Source of the DNA: Morinoia aosen
Taxonomy: Eukaryota; Arthropoda; Malacostraca; Amphipoda; Talitridae
NCBI GenBank assembly: GCA_030386875.1
Contig: CM059559.1
Location: 68,586,392-68,650,391 of the forward strand
Length of the DNA stretch: 64,000 nucleotides
Direction: 5' to 3'
Shown piece after piece: positions 22,401 to 34,005 of this stretch. Position 1 is the first letter of the stretch. Every line of letters starts with the position of its first letter. A model generated the notes under the pieces. The model saw only the letters and a list, made by a program, of their open reading frames with translations, had not been told where the DNA came from and searched no databases. The translations under genes and the position numbers were made by a program.

Positions 22401-22732
22401 AACGAGAGCTGCTGTTCCAATGAGCGACACGTTGTTGGAGATGAATGCTGACGAAAGTTCGGTTGCCAAATGGTAGAATGTATTAGAACTTTGTGGAGTA
22501 ATCGTACAATCATTTTGACGTATAATATCGAGAAAAAAGTCGGATATTGTAAACTTGTGTTCACGTGTTTATTATACATGTTCCATATATTTTTTTATTC
22601 AATTATTGTGAGTTTTAGATATATTATTAAATTTTATGCAATTATTTATATCAGATTTTCGTTATTGTACGGGGTTTAGAAATATGGAATCCTGCCACAT
22701 AATGAACGTGTTGTATTATTTGGTACCCACTG

Positions 22733-23143
22733 TATGTACTTAGGTATATTACCACGATAGTTGAGTTCAAACCTTAGAATTTTCTTCTTTAACAAGACTG
22801 TAGAAATCTGATGCTGTTAGCGGATTCATCAAAAGGAAAAATAAATTATTCAAAGTCATACCAACCTCTTTCGTGTTCTCGCAGTGACCGGGTGAGTCGT
22901 AACATTTGCGCCTCAAACTTCCACTTTTGGTTGACGTTCATGATGGTAAAACCGGAGACTATAAATACAAAGGCAGATTTTCTTGGGCGCGTCATAGGAT
23001 CTTCTACTTTTATGGTCGCATGATCAGAAAAAGACTGGTTCTGGTGGAAATCGCCTGCCTGAATTATCGTCTTATTGAATATTAACTCCAAGCTTAGTTC
23101 GAACCGTTATTTCGCGATGTTGGTCAAGCTGCATTAATTTTCG
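22733..23143. other. No gene recognised
   Basis: Short frames on both strands (22811-23023, 22846-23091); no conserved domain seen. Confidence 0.5.
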
Positions 23144-23631
23144 GGTTAATGTGAAGGAGATGCAACTAATCGATTTTCGAAATTTTGTTGCCTGTATCAT
23201 GGTAATTATATCGAAATAAGCAACTTTTCTTTAATGCTTTTTTTGGGGCAAATGAGTATTTAACGATTTATAGCGGTATGTTAATTTTCGTCTTTGATGA
23301 ATGCGATGGAATTAACATCTACTAATCGATTTTAGAATTTTTGTTGCTTGAATCATGATAATAACATCGAAATAAACTACTTTTTTTCTATACACTTTTT
23401 GCAGTAAATGAGTATTTAACGAGGTATGGCGGTAGGTTTGGTTTCGTCTTTGATGACGAGCGCGCTGGAAGCGAGACGGCATTGCAGTGTTGCCGTCCGA
23501 CGCGCTCCTTGAATTACTTGCCGCTTCAACCACTAGAGTTGCGGTCAGTAATTTATCGCTACTAGTATACCGGTTCAACCCGAGTATCGGGTTGTCCGAA
23601 TTGCCTAAAAATAAAAAAAAAATAAAAAAAT

Positions 23632-23662
<31 letters not shown>

Positions 23663-24000
23663 AAATAAAAAACAAAAAATAAAGGAAAAAAAATAAAAAC
23701 AAATAAAATAAGAAAAAAGTAAAAAAAAATCAAGAAAAAAAACATAAATAAATAGTTTTCTGCAAATATAGGCACCAGTGGCTTCAATTTAATACCTCAC
23801 TTGACCATATAGACTCAGCCAATTTTCTAAACGGACTCGGACAAATTTTGAGTTACTGAATTAAGTATATAGATAACTCGTTAAATACTCAATTGCCCCA
23901 AAAAGTGCATTGATGAATAGTAGTTCACTTCGATGTAATTGAAATGTTTTAGGTAACAAAGTTTCAAAAATCGATTAGGTGCATCTCCTTCACATTAACT
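23144..24000. mobile_element. Fold-back element with a third internal copy of its end
   Basis: The left end (GTTAATGTGAAGGAGATGCA, 23144 on) is repeated in reverse complement at 23873-24000 over about 125 bp, including GGGGCAATTGAGTATTTAACGA-type sequence. A third copy, direct to the left end, occupies 23295-23440. The middle holds an A-rich AAAAATA microsatellite (about 23606-23750). No coding capacity. The superfamily is not determined. Confidence 0.7.
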
Positions 24001-24039
24001 AAGTTTCGCTTACCTCTTGCCCGAAGTAAATTGGGCACG

Positions 24040-24425
24040 GTATCATGTATTAGATTAGATTAGATGTTAGTTTGAGAATCACAGGTGTTCCAAAGTAAGG
24101 AGGGATGAATGCACTATACCAATAAACATGCGGTAAGGAAACGCGGAATCAATGCTCAAAGTGTGCTCCCGCACGATCGAGATCTCGTGCGCAAAGAAAC
24201 ACAAAGTTAAAAGGAAAGCAATGAAACAAGGTAGAAGTTGAATAATTAAATTACAGGTGTTGAAAAAAGGACAGCAGTGAACGGAAAAAAGATGGTCCTA
24301 AAATAAAAGAACTTTTATTCCAACAGGAAAAAGCTGACCTAGTTTTTAGCTCGAGACCACATTTTCCCCCCATGAGTGCAAATTTCCATCGATACCATAG
24401 TTGTACATCAATGAAGGGGCATAAG
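24040..24425 (-). repeat. SINE-like family R1 copy
   Basis: Reverse orientation: tail (AGATT)n at 24050-24065, then TTAGTTTGA, GCGGAATC, AACAGGACAGCAG-type and CATTTTCCCCC blocks, ending near the TACCATAGTTGTAC hairpin region. Moderately diverged. Confidence 0.7.
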
Positions 24426-24529
24426 GTAATACGTGAACACCTGGATATGGGTACAAACAATCATCTGGAAGTCGGAGAATAATTTCATATTTTTTTGAGG
24501 GTTGCAAAAGAAAAACTACCCAGTGTTGA

Positions 24530-24741
24530 CACGTTGACTGCGATATAACCCACCGGTGGGTCGAGTTAAGTTTTTCCTGCGACGAAACGACTCTTTGATG
24601 TGTCATTTAGAAAATATTGTTAAATCAGTGGTATTTAATGGACCCACCCAGTTAGTGTTTGGTGTTTACAAACTTTCTAACTTTTGAATATAAATTTAAG
24701 TTGAATGCTGATCTTCAGTTTAACCCATTGCAGTGAACGTG
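24530..24741. mobile_element. piggyBac-like MITE, 212 bp
   Basis: Ends CACGTTGACTGC and, in reverse complement on the right, CACGTTCACTGC, flanked by TTGA at 24526-24529 and TTAA at 24742-24745. That is consistent with a TTAA-targeting piggyBac-type element whose left target site has one substitution. A 14-bp palindrome, ACCCACCGGTGGGT, lies near the left end. Non-coding. Confidence 0.5.
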
Positions 24742-24745
24742 TTAA

Positions 24746-25269
24746 AGGTATTTTATGTTTCACGAAATTATGCATAAAATTCCTGCTAAACGTTTGAATT
24801 CATATCAACTCTTTGTGCCTAATTGTTTGTGCGAGCACATTTCATGAAAATTTTGCAGGTAAATTGAAAGAACTTCATTTATATTTTTTGGCATTTATGT
24901 AAGAGAAAGTACTTATGCTGATAACATTGAATTCTCACCCTCCATGATTTGTCAACTTTAAGCAATCAGAGTGTTGCACGCGCCTCTAATCGTTACAAGA
25001 AGTAAAGATCAAGTTTCACCATAATTATGGATCCACACTTTTTCACGATGGGTGCAGGAGATAATTTTTGAAGAATATTTGTCAAATGGTCTTGAGCTTG
25101 AAAACAAAACTATAATTTACCGTAAAATATCTTCGTCCCTAAATATGCTCATTGGTGCTGCCGCGGAGCCAATACTTATTAGCGGAAGGGACACAACGCG
25201 ACTGCAAATGGTTGGCGGTCGTGATGCAAACAACTAACTAGGGCTTGGCCATATCAGAAACGACACGTC
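24746..25269. other. No gene recognised
   Basis: One 61-codon frame at 25052-25237 (+) of unknown nature. Confidence 0.45.
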
Positions 25270-25978
25270 TTGAGATACGAGGTGGGTTTTCCGTTTTCTA
25301 ACAAAATAAAATGCGACTTTGCACGGATAAGAATAGTAATCCCATTAATGACAAGTAATCCCATTAATGACATTAATGATTACTATTCATCAAAGAATAG
25401 TAATCCCATTTCGAATGACATTACATTCGAAATTAGTGAGGAAATTTTGTTTATTTTTATTATGCAAAAATACGTAAGTTTACTCCTGAACTCATTGAGT
25501 GTGAAATCGAATTATGGAGGAAAGCTGCATGGTCTTACTAAACCAAAATATAGGCGTAGGAATACAGTAATCTGTGTTCCAGTTGTCTTCAATGAATTAC
25601 CTTCAAATTGAAGTATGTTCTTGCAATGTGAAGAGGGTAGAGTGTTATGGTATAGAAAGTGTTCCTCATTTAATGTCTTCTGTGTAATGAATGAAGAAAG
25701 AATATATCTTTCAAATTTAAATGATGCCCATGAAAATATAATATATTTGATGAAGCAAATTAAGTCTCGTCAAAATTGGAGATGGTCTCACACGTAAACT
25801 GGACAGCATTCACTCTACACTGCATAAAAGGCTCAGAAAACAGTTCATTGCTTGCATGCATAGCACTGATGACAATGGGGCATCATCAAACTTAGAAACA
25901 GCGCGGCTGTCGTCAATTAAAGTTGCAAGTTCAACCAATAATTTGTTTGTTATTCTTCAATGTAGGAACTTCTCTTAA
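25270..25978 (+). pseudogene. Broken, unrecognised coding-like stretch
   Basis: Frames at 25270-25611 and 25615-25797 are in the same phase and are separated by one TGA. About 25770 a shift of one base continues the protein-like reading to a TAA near 25978 (KIGDGLTRKLDSIHSTLHKR onward). Joined in order this gives roughly 235 codons with one stop and one frameshift. The region around the frameshift (NIIYLMKQIKSR, then LTRKLDSIHSTLHKRLRK) looks like an amphipathic basic helix. The first third includes short direct repeats of AGTAATCCCATTAATGAC. Family unknown; host pseudogene or transposon ORF are both possible. Confidence 0.3.
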
Positions 25979-27848
25979 AAAAGAAAAATTAAAAATTTTG
26001 AAAGTTTCATAAATAACAAAACGAAAGTTATGACAACGGTCTTGCGTTGAAATATATAGCGTGTGTAATGGCCTGATATCGTAGGAAAATGAATTATAGA
26101 ACCTTTCGTTGACGTGAAATTATAATTTATGCGCTTTAAGAATTTCTAAACATTTTTCCGCTAATTTTGTTTGAAAATTTTCTGTTAAGTATTGTTTGAA
26201 CGCGGAGTACAGTACATTCCAGCAATAGACAGCGACTTATCACAGACAACAATTAAATATTCAAACGTTCTCGATGCTTCTTTCGGACGTTGTTCATAGA
26301 TTAGAAACTGTGCCCTGCGATTCAAATCAGTGTCTAAAATTATCAAGCATTTGTTCTGGTTCGCCTTTATTTTCTGGGGCGTTCAGCCCCTTCGATACGT
26401 CAGCGGGTCGCGCGACTGCCGAGGCAACATCCAGGCCAAGACTTGATCACCTGAGGTCAGTGGGTGAGCCGGTCGGTGGAGTTCACGTCAGTAGCTGCAG
26501 GAAACCTTATTTGTTCTCACCTTGTTTACGGATGAGTATGGCCAACGATGGCCCTGCAATTTTTAGTCACACAAAATGAATCTTTTGAAAAATTATAATA
26601 AGACCAAAATTATTGTTTAAAAGTAATAAATATAGGGCAGAAGTAGTGGAAGTGTCATACTTGTATTTATAGAGCTTCAATCTGATTCAAAAGACGACGC
26701 ATTGAACAATTTTCCCGAAGGTCTAAGCATTTAGTGAGTTACAGTGAAGTAAGATTTTTCTGGTGAACAATTTGTAGAACTCCAGTAGTTACCACGTCGC
26801 CGAGTGAGTTAATTGTACTGTATTTTATTCATTAGGTTCTATAAAATTTCAAATTAGATTACAATATTTATGTCACACAATTCTTTGATAATTTTATATA
26901 TCTCTAGGCATACCAACAGTGTAAGCCAAAATGTTGAATTTCGTTATGACAGTTTGATTTTTAAATAGAATCTACCGGTCGTAATTCATTACGGAAATCA
27001 AACGATTCGATTTTTGCTAGCGTAGGGTTATGGTTTATTGGATTTTAATTTGTCAGAAAATCCTAGAATATCTAACACGGATTTAGTTTTATACTACATG
27101 TGACCTGCCCTAAAATGGCAGCAGAAAAAAGTATCTGGCACCAACTTGGAGCCCAGGCATGGGTCGTGCGGTTAACCTTGGCCCAGATTGAGTGTTCTCC
27201 CTTATTGATCTTTGGCCTCGCTGCTTCCTACCGGAATGATCCGGTCACCTTTAACTCGTTTACCCGTGCTCCGAACAGGATAAGCAGAGTTCGATGTTCT
27301 TTGGCCCAGCCTGATAACCTGAGTGTTGAGGCAAATTCTTCTAGCGTCCTGAGAAGTGACGGCAAGTTTTAAATGTGATCTCATTGGAAAGAATTTGTGG
27401 ATAGAGAAAATTAAAAATATATATGTGATTTAGCTTGTACAAATGAAGTTTTTTTTCTTTATTTCTGTTAGTCAATGGCTTCATGCTATCGCTAAATATA
27501 TGTACTTACTGCTTGCGATGTAATAAGTTACTAGCTTCTTGTGAAATTGGTGCATGCGTATTTAACTGGAGGTTAAATGAAACAGCTGAAGATTTTTCGA
27601 ACGCTCACCGTTGAATAAATTTGAGTGCCATTGAGCACAAGCGCAGGCATCACTTCATACAATATTTAGCGTGACGTGCGTTATCGGTTTATGGAGGGAC
27701 GTCTGACAGACATAAATACTTGTCATTTTAGTGTCGTTGTGACGAGATTACTTCTCTTCCGGATGACGAGTATGCAGGGCTTGCGATCTCTGCGAACTTA
27801 CGACTGCCAAAAGCTGCGTAGTTGCCTCCGTTCATCTCGAAATGAATT
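25979..27848. other. No gene recognised; GC-rich patch 26370-26510
   Basis: The GC-richer frame at 26274-26579 and the 90-codon frame at 27100-27372 show no recognised domain. The remainder is AT-rich. Confidence 0.4.
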
Positions 27849-28343
27849 GTGACGTATTTAAATAACGCAGCTTGTATCGTTGAAAAACAGTTTGTAAAAA
27901 TCTCAAATATATATGCTGAGGATGTTTTGTCGGCCGTCGATGTCTTTTTATCTTGCGGTAATGATTTCAGAACCGGTCCTGGAAGACTGGGCTTTGACTC
28001 CGATGACATTTTTATGTTCGACTCGAACTATGCGGAATTTTTTTCCGCTCGCTCCCGACTTCGCTTTTACTTTTATTCAACTTCCGTTATGACTGTCTCA
28101 CTGTTCCTTCCGTGTCTGACTTTACGTTGAAGGTAAGAAGGATATAATAAGGAACATATAGTGTTGAGGCTTACGTTGATATACTGTACATATATTAAAA
28201 ATCATTTGCTCTCAAGCAGCGTGGACTTTGTGTCTACGGAATGCAAAGCGTTATTATCTCGTAAAGAGGCCATTGAACTGAGAAGTATTACGCCCAATAT
28301 GGGACTTTGCGCACCAAAAATAATGCCGCTTGCAGAATTATAA
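27849..28343 (+). CDS. Two same-phase unrecognised open frames
   Basis: Frames 27849-28130 and 28161-28343 share a phase and are separated by two close stops. The first encodes an acidic stretch (GFDSDDIFMFDSNYAEFF) but matches nothing I know. The minus strand is also open at 27728-28009, which weakens the case. Probably not a gene. Confidence 0.1.
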
Positions 28344-31300
28344 TCCATGTATTGGAACGGGAAGTGCTGATGAGTTATATCGTTTACATTTTCCCCGTAG
28401 TCTGCTGAAATTTAAGTTATGAGAGGGAACCATTTTAGGAAAAATTATCACTCAAAAATAAATTTGAAATCACCCGAACATGGGAGATTGAACACATGTT
28501 TATGATCTGCTGGTTAATTTCAATCGTAAGACTTTACGAAACCTCGAGAAGTCCGTTGCGTGACAAAATATGTATTTCCGGTACCAAAGAAAAATGTTAC
28601 CGACAGATTTTTTATTCAACTAAGTCTGAACGTCGTTTCGTCGACTAGTAAATGAAATTTTCATAATACTTCTTTTTTGTTAAATAAAAAAATATGAAGC
28701 ATGTGCCGCGAAACGTCTGACGTGAACTATGTATAAAGTAAGTGCAAATTGTGTTGATTAGATAATAATATCATGAAACGCGGGTTTTTAGTGCCACTGA
28801 TTACCGTAAACGTGGATAATTATCGTAACATGTCTTCCTGGTAGTCAAATTATTTCAATATGCTCTGTATAGCGTGAAATTATAGCCGCTGTATACCATT
28901 TGGGCGCTACAGCTACGGCCAATTCAATGACATCAAACTATAGTAACCCCCTTAGTGTGTCATCATTTAATAACTTACGGAAGCACAGGCTGCAAGTTAT
29001 TTTGAACCGAAGTTATCATTAGGCTGTTTTTTCCATTAACCTGAATAACATTGATATTTTTGTTGTCCCGTATATTGACTACTTAGAGCGCGCTGCGCTA
29101 GCCAGGCATGGAGGGAGGATTTGGGTTACCCCCCGCGTTAAAATGACATATCATGAACAGAACTAAGGAAGTGATAGGTTATAATTTGCACGCCGACGTG
29201 CCATAAAGAAATTGTAAATGAAATGATCGGTGGCACCTGTTAAGTAAATCTGGATTCCTCCACTTTCACTCCGCAGCTATTTCATTTTCTTCACTTTTCC
29301 TCCTTGGTATTTCATCTGTGAAAATTACCCTCATATTCTAGAGTACTTACTGGTTGCATCATCCATCAGCATTTACTCGACAACATTCCATCAGAAATCA
29401 GCAACTGCGTACAAATGTGCTGTCAATTCACAGCATAATTTAGTAAGCGCTCAATGATATAAATCAAAAAGCCATCATTTCAAAATGAAAACAAGAATAA
29501 AATACAAAGAAGCTCAATGCTCACTGCTTTACATACAGAAATCCTACCTGATTAAACTAACAAGGTATGTTTATACAGCTATTAATTTGAATTAATTATA
29601 TTATTGAAGAACTACTAACAATTTATGTTTCGAGCCAACAGCATAGATGCTGTAAAACAAATTTTATTCGTTCCAAGTAAACTCACGTCGCTTCACTTCA
29701 CACAAGATCGTCGTGTGCGCCCCTAAATTTTCATTTAATTCAGTTTATACTTGCCATTAGTTCGTGTGCGCGAGGATCATAACTGCATTTTTAATTTATA
29801 AAAATCGTGACTTCCCGATATATTTAGCCCAATTCTGGCGCTTACGGCGTCGATCGCACTTGTATGATTGATGGAATAATCCCATAAGCGATATTTCATT
29901 GATTTTAATTTCAGTTTTCGTATTACAAGTGCTCCTTACGACGTTGTGTCCTGGTGACGCATACAATCTTTTGTGGCAGTACGTAAGCCTCTTCGTACAG
30001 ATCGCCTGCATTTGTTTCTTCATGCAGCTACTGCCTGCCTTCTCTTCCGAATCTGGTTCAGTCCTCAGAAGGGCCATCCATTACTCGGTGTCTTACATTT
30101 TCATTCATGTTTCGGTGCCAGTCATGAGGCTGAGGCTTTTCTCAACCCAATTCTTGTTCTGTTGCTGAGCTTGTTCTGTTGCTGGTCTGATCACCCAACT
30201 GCAAGGTATGGGGAGATAGATGTTCAATCATCCAAGTACTCCACCTACTCCTGAAATGCACCGCCAACGGACTTGGTCACTTAAACATGATCATGTGTAC
30301 CATTTTCATCTCCCTGAGTGTTCAATAAATCTTACACCGCTTTAACACACTACCGGCCGGCCACTGTTAGGTACACAATAGAAATGAATGAATGATTCTT
30401 TGGCCTTCTCATATCAACACCTTCCTACGAAGTCTACACGTTGACTGTATGAGTTGAGAGCACAAGTGTTAACCTGTTTGACAGGCAAATTTTTCCGAGC
30501 TTAATTGTTTACAATATGTCTCTAAACTTCATATTAGTGGCGAATTTTCAGAATTCTTAAAAAATATTCAATATTCTTATGATATATGGAAAATGACGTA
30601 AACTACAAATTATATTTTTCAAAGTCCAAGGCGTTGCGAGAAGCGATGATTTTTTCTAGAAGTAATTGTGCGTCCGATGCATTCCAACACACACGCTGAC
30701 GAAAACAAATGTAAAGTTGTGTTTAGATGATGAAAGTAAGAGAATGATAGTAGTTAAAGAAGGATAGTTTCTAACACAACTCTCGTTACTATCAAACTTT
30801 TTCTGGATGTTGGTAGCTTCAGATTGAAGCCCCAACGCAACTTTTCATCTCAAACTGAATAGACATTAAATAAAAAATAATTTTTTGTTCGAAAAATTTC
30901 GTGCGTTTCTTGAAAGACAATGTCGAGCTTTTCTGTCGAGCTTATTTCAAGAGCTTTTTATACGAGTTTTCTGCAGGATTATTTACGTACAAATACACCT
31001 GCTATTCCCATACTTAATTATATTTTTTCTTGCAGTTAATTCACTTTTGTTTTTCTTCATCCTTCACCACCATACGAAGGGAGAAAGTATTCGTTTATAC
31101 GTCACAAGAAAAAGATACTTCCAAAGCTTAGATTTAATTTGACCAAGTGTTCTTTTTTCAACGAAATCAGTATTTCACTTAGTATTTTTTTATCAAAATT
31201 TGCGTCATTGGAGGACAAAAGCGATTAACGACATTTTATGTGCCAGTGAAGAGTGTGGATATTGTCAGTAAGGATTAGCAAGAGATAGCGTTCGAAAGTA

Positions 31301-31445
31301 CGAGAAATACAGCATTTGAAATAAATCGTCGTTGCGAATCTCTGGAGACAAATTAATCGCTGATTTTTCCTCCTAACTTCGAAGGTTTTTGTGTCAAAAA
31401 TTTAATATCACCCCACCTTACTTTTTGGTTATGCATTGCGTTGCA
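28344..31445. other. No gene recognised
   Basis: About 3.1 kb of AT-rich DNA. The hydrophobic frames at 29899-30168 and 30885-31142 have no recognisable topology or motif and are read as chance. No tandem or inverted repeats of note. Confidence 0.45.
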
Positions 31446-31664
31446 TCCCAATTGAAAATCAAGGACGGTTCGCCGGTGAGTACGCGTCGCTTCCTAGGCG
31501 TTTTTCAGTCGTATTACGCGCGGTTTAAGGGTCAAATGTCCACTTTTTCGGACACAAAACTGCACGCGAATCGCCGTTGTTCCGCCCTACCTAACGGCCG
31601 TTTACCGCCTCAGTACCAGATTCGAATCGCGGCTGGCCGTCCATGGATTATAGGTTAAAAAATC
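31446..31664 (+). repeat. SINE-like family R2 copy
   Basis: Starts ATTGAAAATCAAGGACGG, carries TTTAAGGGTCAAATGTCCA, and near its end GATTCGAATCGCGGCTGGCC, which contains a pol III B-box-like motif, then GGTTAAAAAATCGCTCCC. A 161-bp hairpin follows directly. Confidence 0.65.
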
Positions 31665-31825
31665 GCTCCCGGTTGCACGTGCCTCGCCTCGGGGTGTACA
31701 ATATTGCACTGGAAGCTTTGGATCCTACAATACATTCACACTTACTGCAATGTGAATGTATTGACCCATTAAGCTCAGTACAATATTGTACATCCAATGA
31801 GATCGATGCACGTGCAACTGGGAGC
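31665..31825. repeat. 161-bp imperfect hairpin after R2
   Basis: Outer arms GCTCCCGGTTGCACGTGC (31665-31682) and the near-perfect complement at 31808-31825 enclose further paired blocks (GTACAATATTG with its partner, AATACATTCACA with its partner). The whole segment can fold on itself. Confidence 0.8.
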
Positions 31826-32099
31826 TCAGGTACATAAGACAATACATTAGAAAGGACATAGAATCCCGCTCTTTCTTCAACTTTTATTAGAAAAATGAAA
31901 AATTCTCAACACTATAATTTACATGAATATCTTACTTCCATTAATCACAGCCTTCTCACCAATAAAACACCAAAATAATCTAGGGATTTAAAATCAAATC
32001 ATTAAAATACTGCATGTAACAAACAAATATCAACTGTATAAACATAAGGATGGGAATGTAATTTCTGTATCTCAAAGTTCCCTTTCAACGCTTGTTTAC

Positions 32100-32735
32100 A
32101 TTATAGATTAGATTATTGGTTAGCTTAAGCCTCCCTATCCGCAACAAATGCGACCCAAAGAGAGGAAAAGGAAGGCACCATTTAGTATGGAGGCAACACG
32201 TGCACTACATTTTGGGACATATCATATGTGTACCATTAGGTACATTGCATACCGGCATAAATGAATAGCATTTCCATAATGTCACTACCTATTTTAGAAT
32301 TGATTTTAACCTACCTGGTAAAAATTATAGTACACTCATATTGTTCACACTTTTTATAAAGAACACGAATGGACTTGAGCAGTACAGTCAGTTTCTAAAT
32401 TCTGCTACTCACAACTTAACCGAACCAACCGTAGCAATCGCACAAACGTAGTCAACGTTTTAAGGGACCGCGGAATCTGTGCAGAAAGTGTATAAAAACA
32501 GTAAGTTGAGAAAAAAAGTTCATGAAACCAGATCAAAGCTGAAGAAGAAAGTAGTATGTGCTAAAAAACAGGACAGTAGTGAACCGAAAATATGTGGTCC
32601 CTAACATAACAAAAACATTTTACTTCAACAAAACGAAGGCCTACCTAACTCATAGCTCGGGCCCTCACATTTTCCTCCCTGGGAGCGCTAGCTCCCATAG
32701 ATACAATAGTTGTATCTCTCTGAGAAGTGTCTACA
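32100..32735 (-). repeat. SINE-like family R1 copy split by a ~245-bp insert
   Basis: The 3' part (tail of ATTAGATT, GCCTCCCTA, TTTAGTATGGA) lies at 32100-32215 and the 5' part (CAGGACAGTAGTGAACCGAAA through CCCTGGGAGCGCTAGCTCCC and the TACAATAGTTGTA hairpin) at about 32462-32720. The intervening sequence is unrelated and unrecognised. Confidence 0.75.
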
Positions 32736-32738
32736 TTA

Positions 32739-33694
32739 TATTGAGTGTCCCATAAAAATGTCTCGGAATTTTCAAATGATTATATCTCCGCTTTAAATTA
32801 ACATATATAGAATGTATTTTTTTGACAATGTATTAAATTTTGTTTCCGTTTCGAATAATGAATTTTTTTGAAAATCGTTTAGTAACAACTTTACACTGAT
32901 CGATTTAAAGGAAGAGGTAGAAAACTAATTGTTCAGGGGAAAGATTTTAAAAACAACGCTGGTGTTCTTCATTTCTAAATACCTACCTTTGAAAATAATT
33001 TCACAATGATATATCCTACAGACCAACAAATATTTAAACCATCTGAAAGGTTATTTACTCCCCTATTTCATCATCTGAAAGGTTATTTACTCCCCTATTT
33101 CATCATTAACGATCAAAGAATTTTCATCGCATTGGAATACGAAGCAACGAAAAACTGTGAAAAAGTTCGAAGTGCAATTAATGAAAAAATCCTGGAAGGA
33201 ACTCCTCCGATAAGAAAACTGTGTATCGTTTGAGTTAGAAAATTAGAAAGAAAATTAAATGCTCCTCTAGCTTTGTCACAGTTTTTCGTTGCTTCATATT
33301 CTAATCCGATGACAATTTTTTGATGGTTAGTGAGTTGCGTTTTAGGTGTCTTGAAATAACGAAATAAGAAAGTAAATAATCTCTCCGAGGATTTAAATAC
33401 TTCGTGATATGTAGGATACACCATTGTAAAATTATTTTTAACAGTAGGTATTGAGAAATTAAGAACACCATAATTGTTTCCTTTGAACAATTAGTTGCCT
33501 CTGAACAATTAATTTTCCATCTGTTTCAGTAAATCCATCACTGTAAAGTTGAACGATTTGAAAAATGCTTGAATTATTAGAAAAGAAAAGAAAATTTATT
33601 GCATTGCGAGAAGAATAAATTTCAAATACGTTAATTTAAAGCGGAGATATAATCAATGAAAAAGTTGGAAACATTTCTGTGGGGCACTCAGTAT
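32739..33694. mobile_element. Palindromic mariner-like MITE, copy 1
   Basis: Ends begin TTGAGTGTCCCATAAAAATG and, on the other side, the complement of ACTGAGTGCCCCACAGAAATG, beside TA dinucleotides. TATATCTCCGCTTTAAATTA is shared by both ends. Homology between the arms runs several hundred bases inward, so both arms encode the same short peptide (LEYEATKNC) on opposite strands. Related copy at 41675-42454. No transposase. Confidence 0.75.
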
Positions 33695-33746
33695 GTACAG
33701 GGTGTTGTGTAATGCGATGCATATATTTTATCCAAATACCGAAAAA

Positions 33747-34005
33747 CGTAAAATAAAACGATTTTCACGAGTGACAAAACCTCAAAACTCAGTTTTCGAG
33801 ACATAATGATCTGAAATAATTATAGATTCCCGTAGGAATAGCCCGAAGCGCGTGCCAACAGCCTGCCAAAGAAGTTAGATTTCACTCGTTGGCTGCATGG
33901 TAAGCCTATTCGTAAGGGAATCTAAAATTATTTCAGGCCACCATTTCTCGAAAACAAAGGAGTTTTGGGTTTTTTCTCACTTGAGGAAATTGTTTTATTT
34001 TGCGT
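33747..34005. repeat. ~100-bp-arm inverted repeat
   Basis: The arm at about 33747-33845 (CGTAAAATAAAACGATTTTC, TTTTCGAGA, AATTATAGATTCCC) is complementary to about 33900-34005. It is preceded at 33696 by TACAGGGTGTTGTG, a mariner-like terminal motif without a visible partner. Confidence 0.6.

Larger units (their letters stand above)
21172..22732 (-). mobile_element. Tc1-like DNA transposon, degenerate
   Basis: Terminal inverted repeats of ~200 bp. The right end reads inward from a TA as CAGTGGGTACC and AAATAATACAACACG, and the left end as CAGAGGGATGC and AAAATAATACAACACG. Both continue with TTCATTA, TTTCTAAAC and AACACATT-type blocks. The interior carries a minus-strand transposase N-terminus and a nested PIF/Harbinger MITE at 21805-22370. 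The DDE catalytic part is largely deleted. Confidence 0.8.

Noticed and set aside
23605-23787. Phe-rich 60-codon minus ORF
   Set aside because: It is the AAAAATA microsatellite.
29899-30168. Hydrophobic 89-codon ORF as a membrane protein
   Set aside because: No conserved motif, an overlapping frame is equally long, and the composition follows AT-rich chance expectation.
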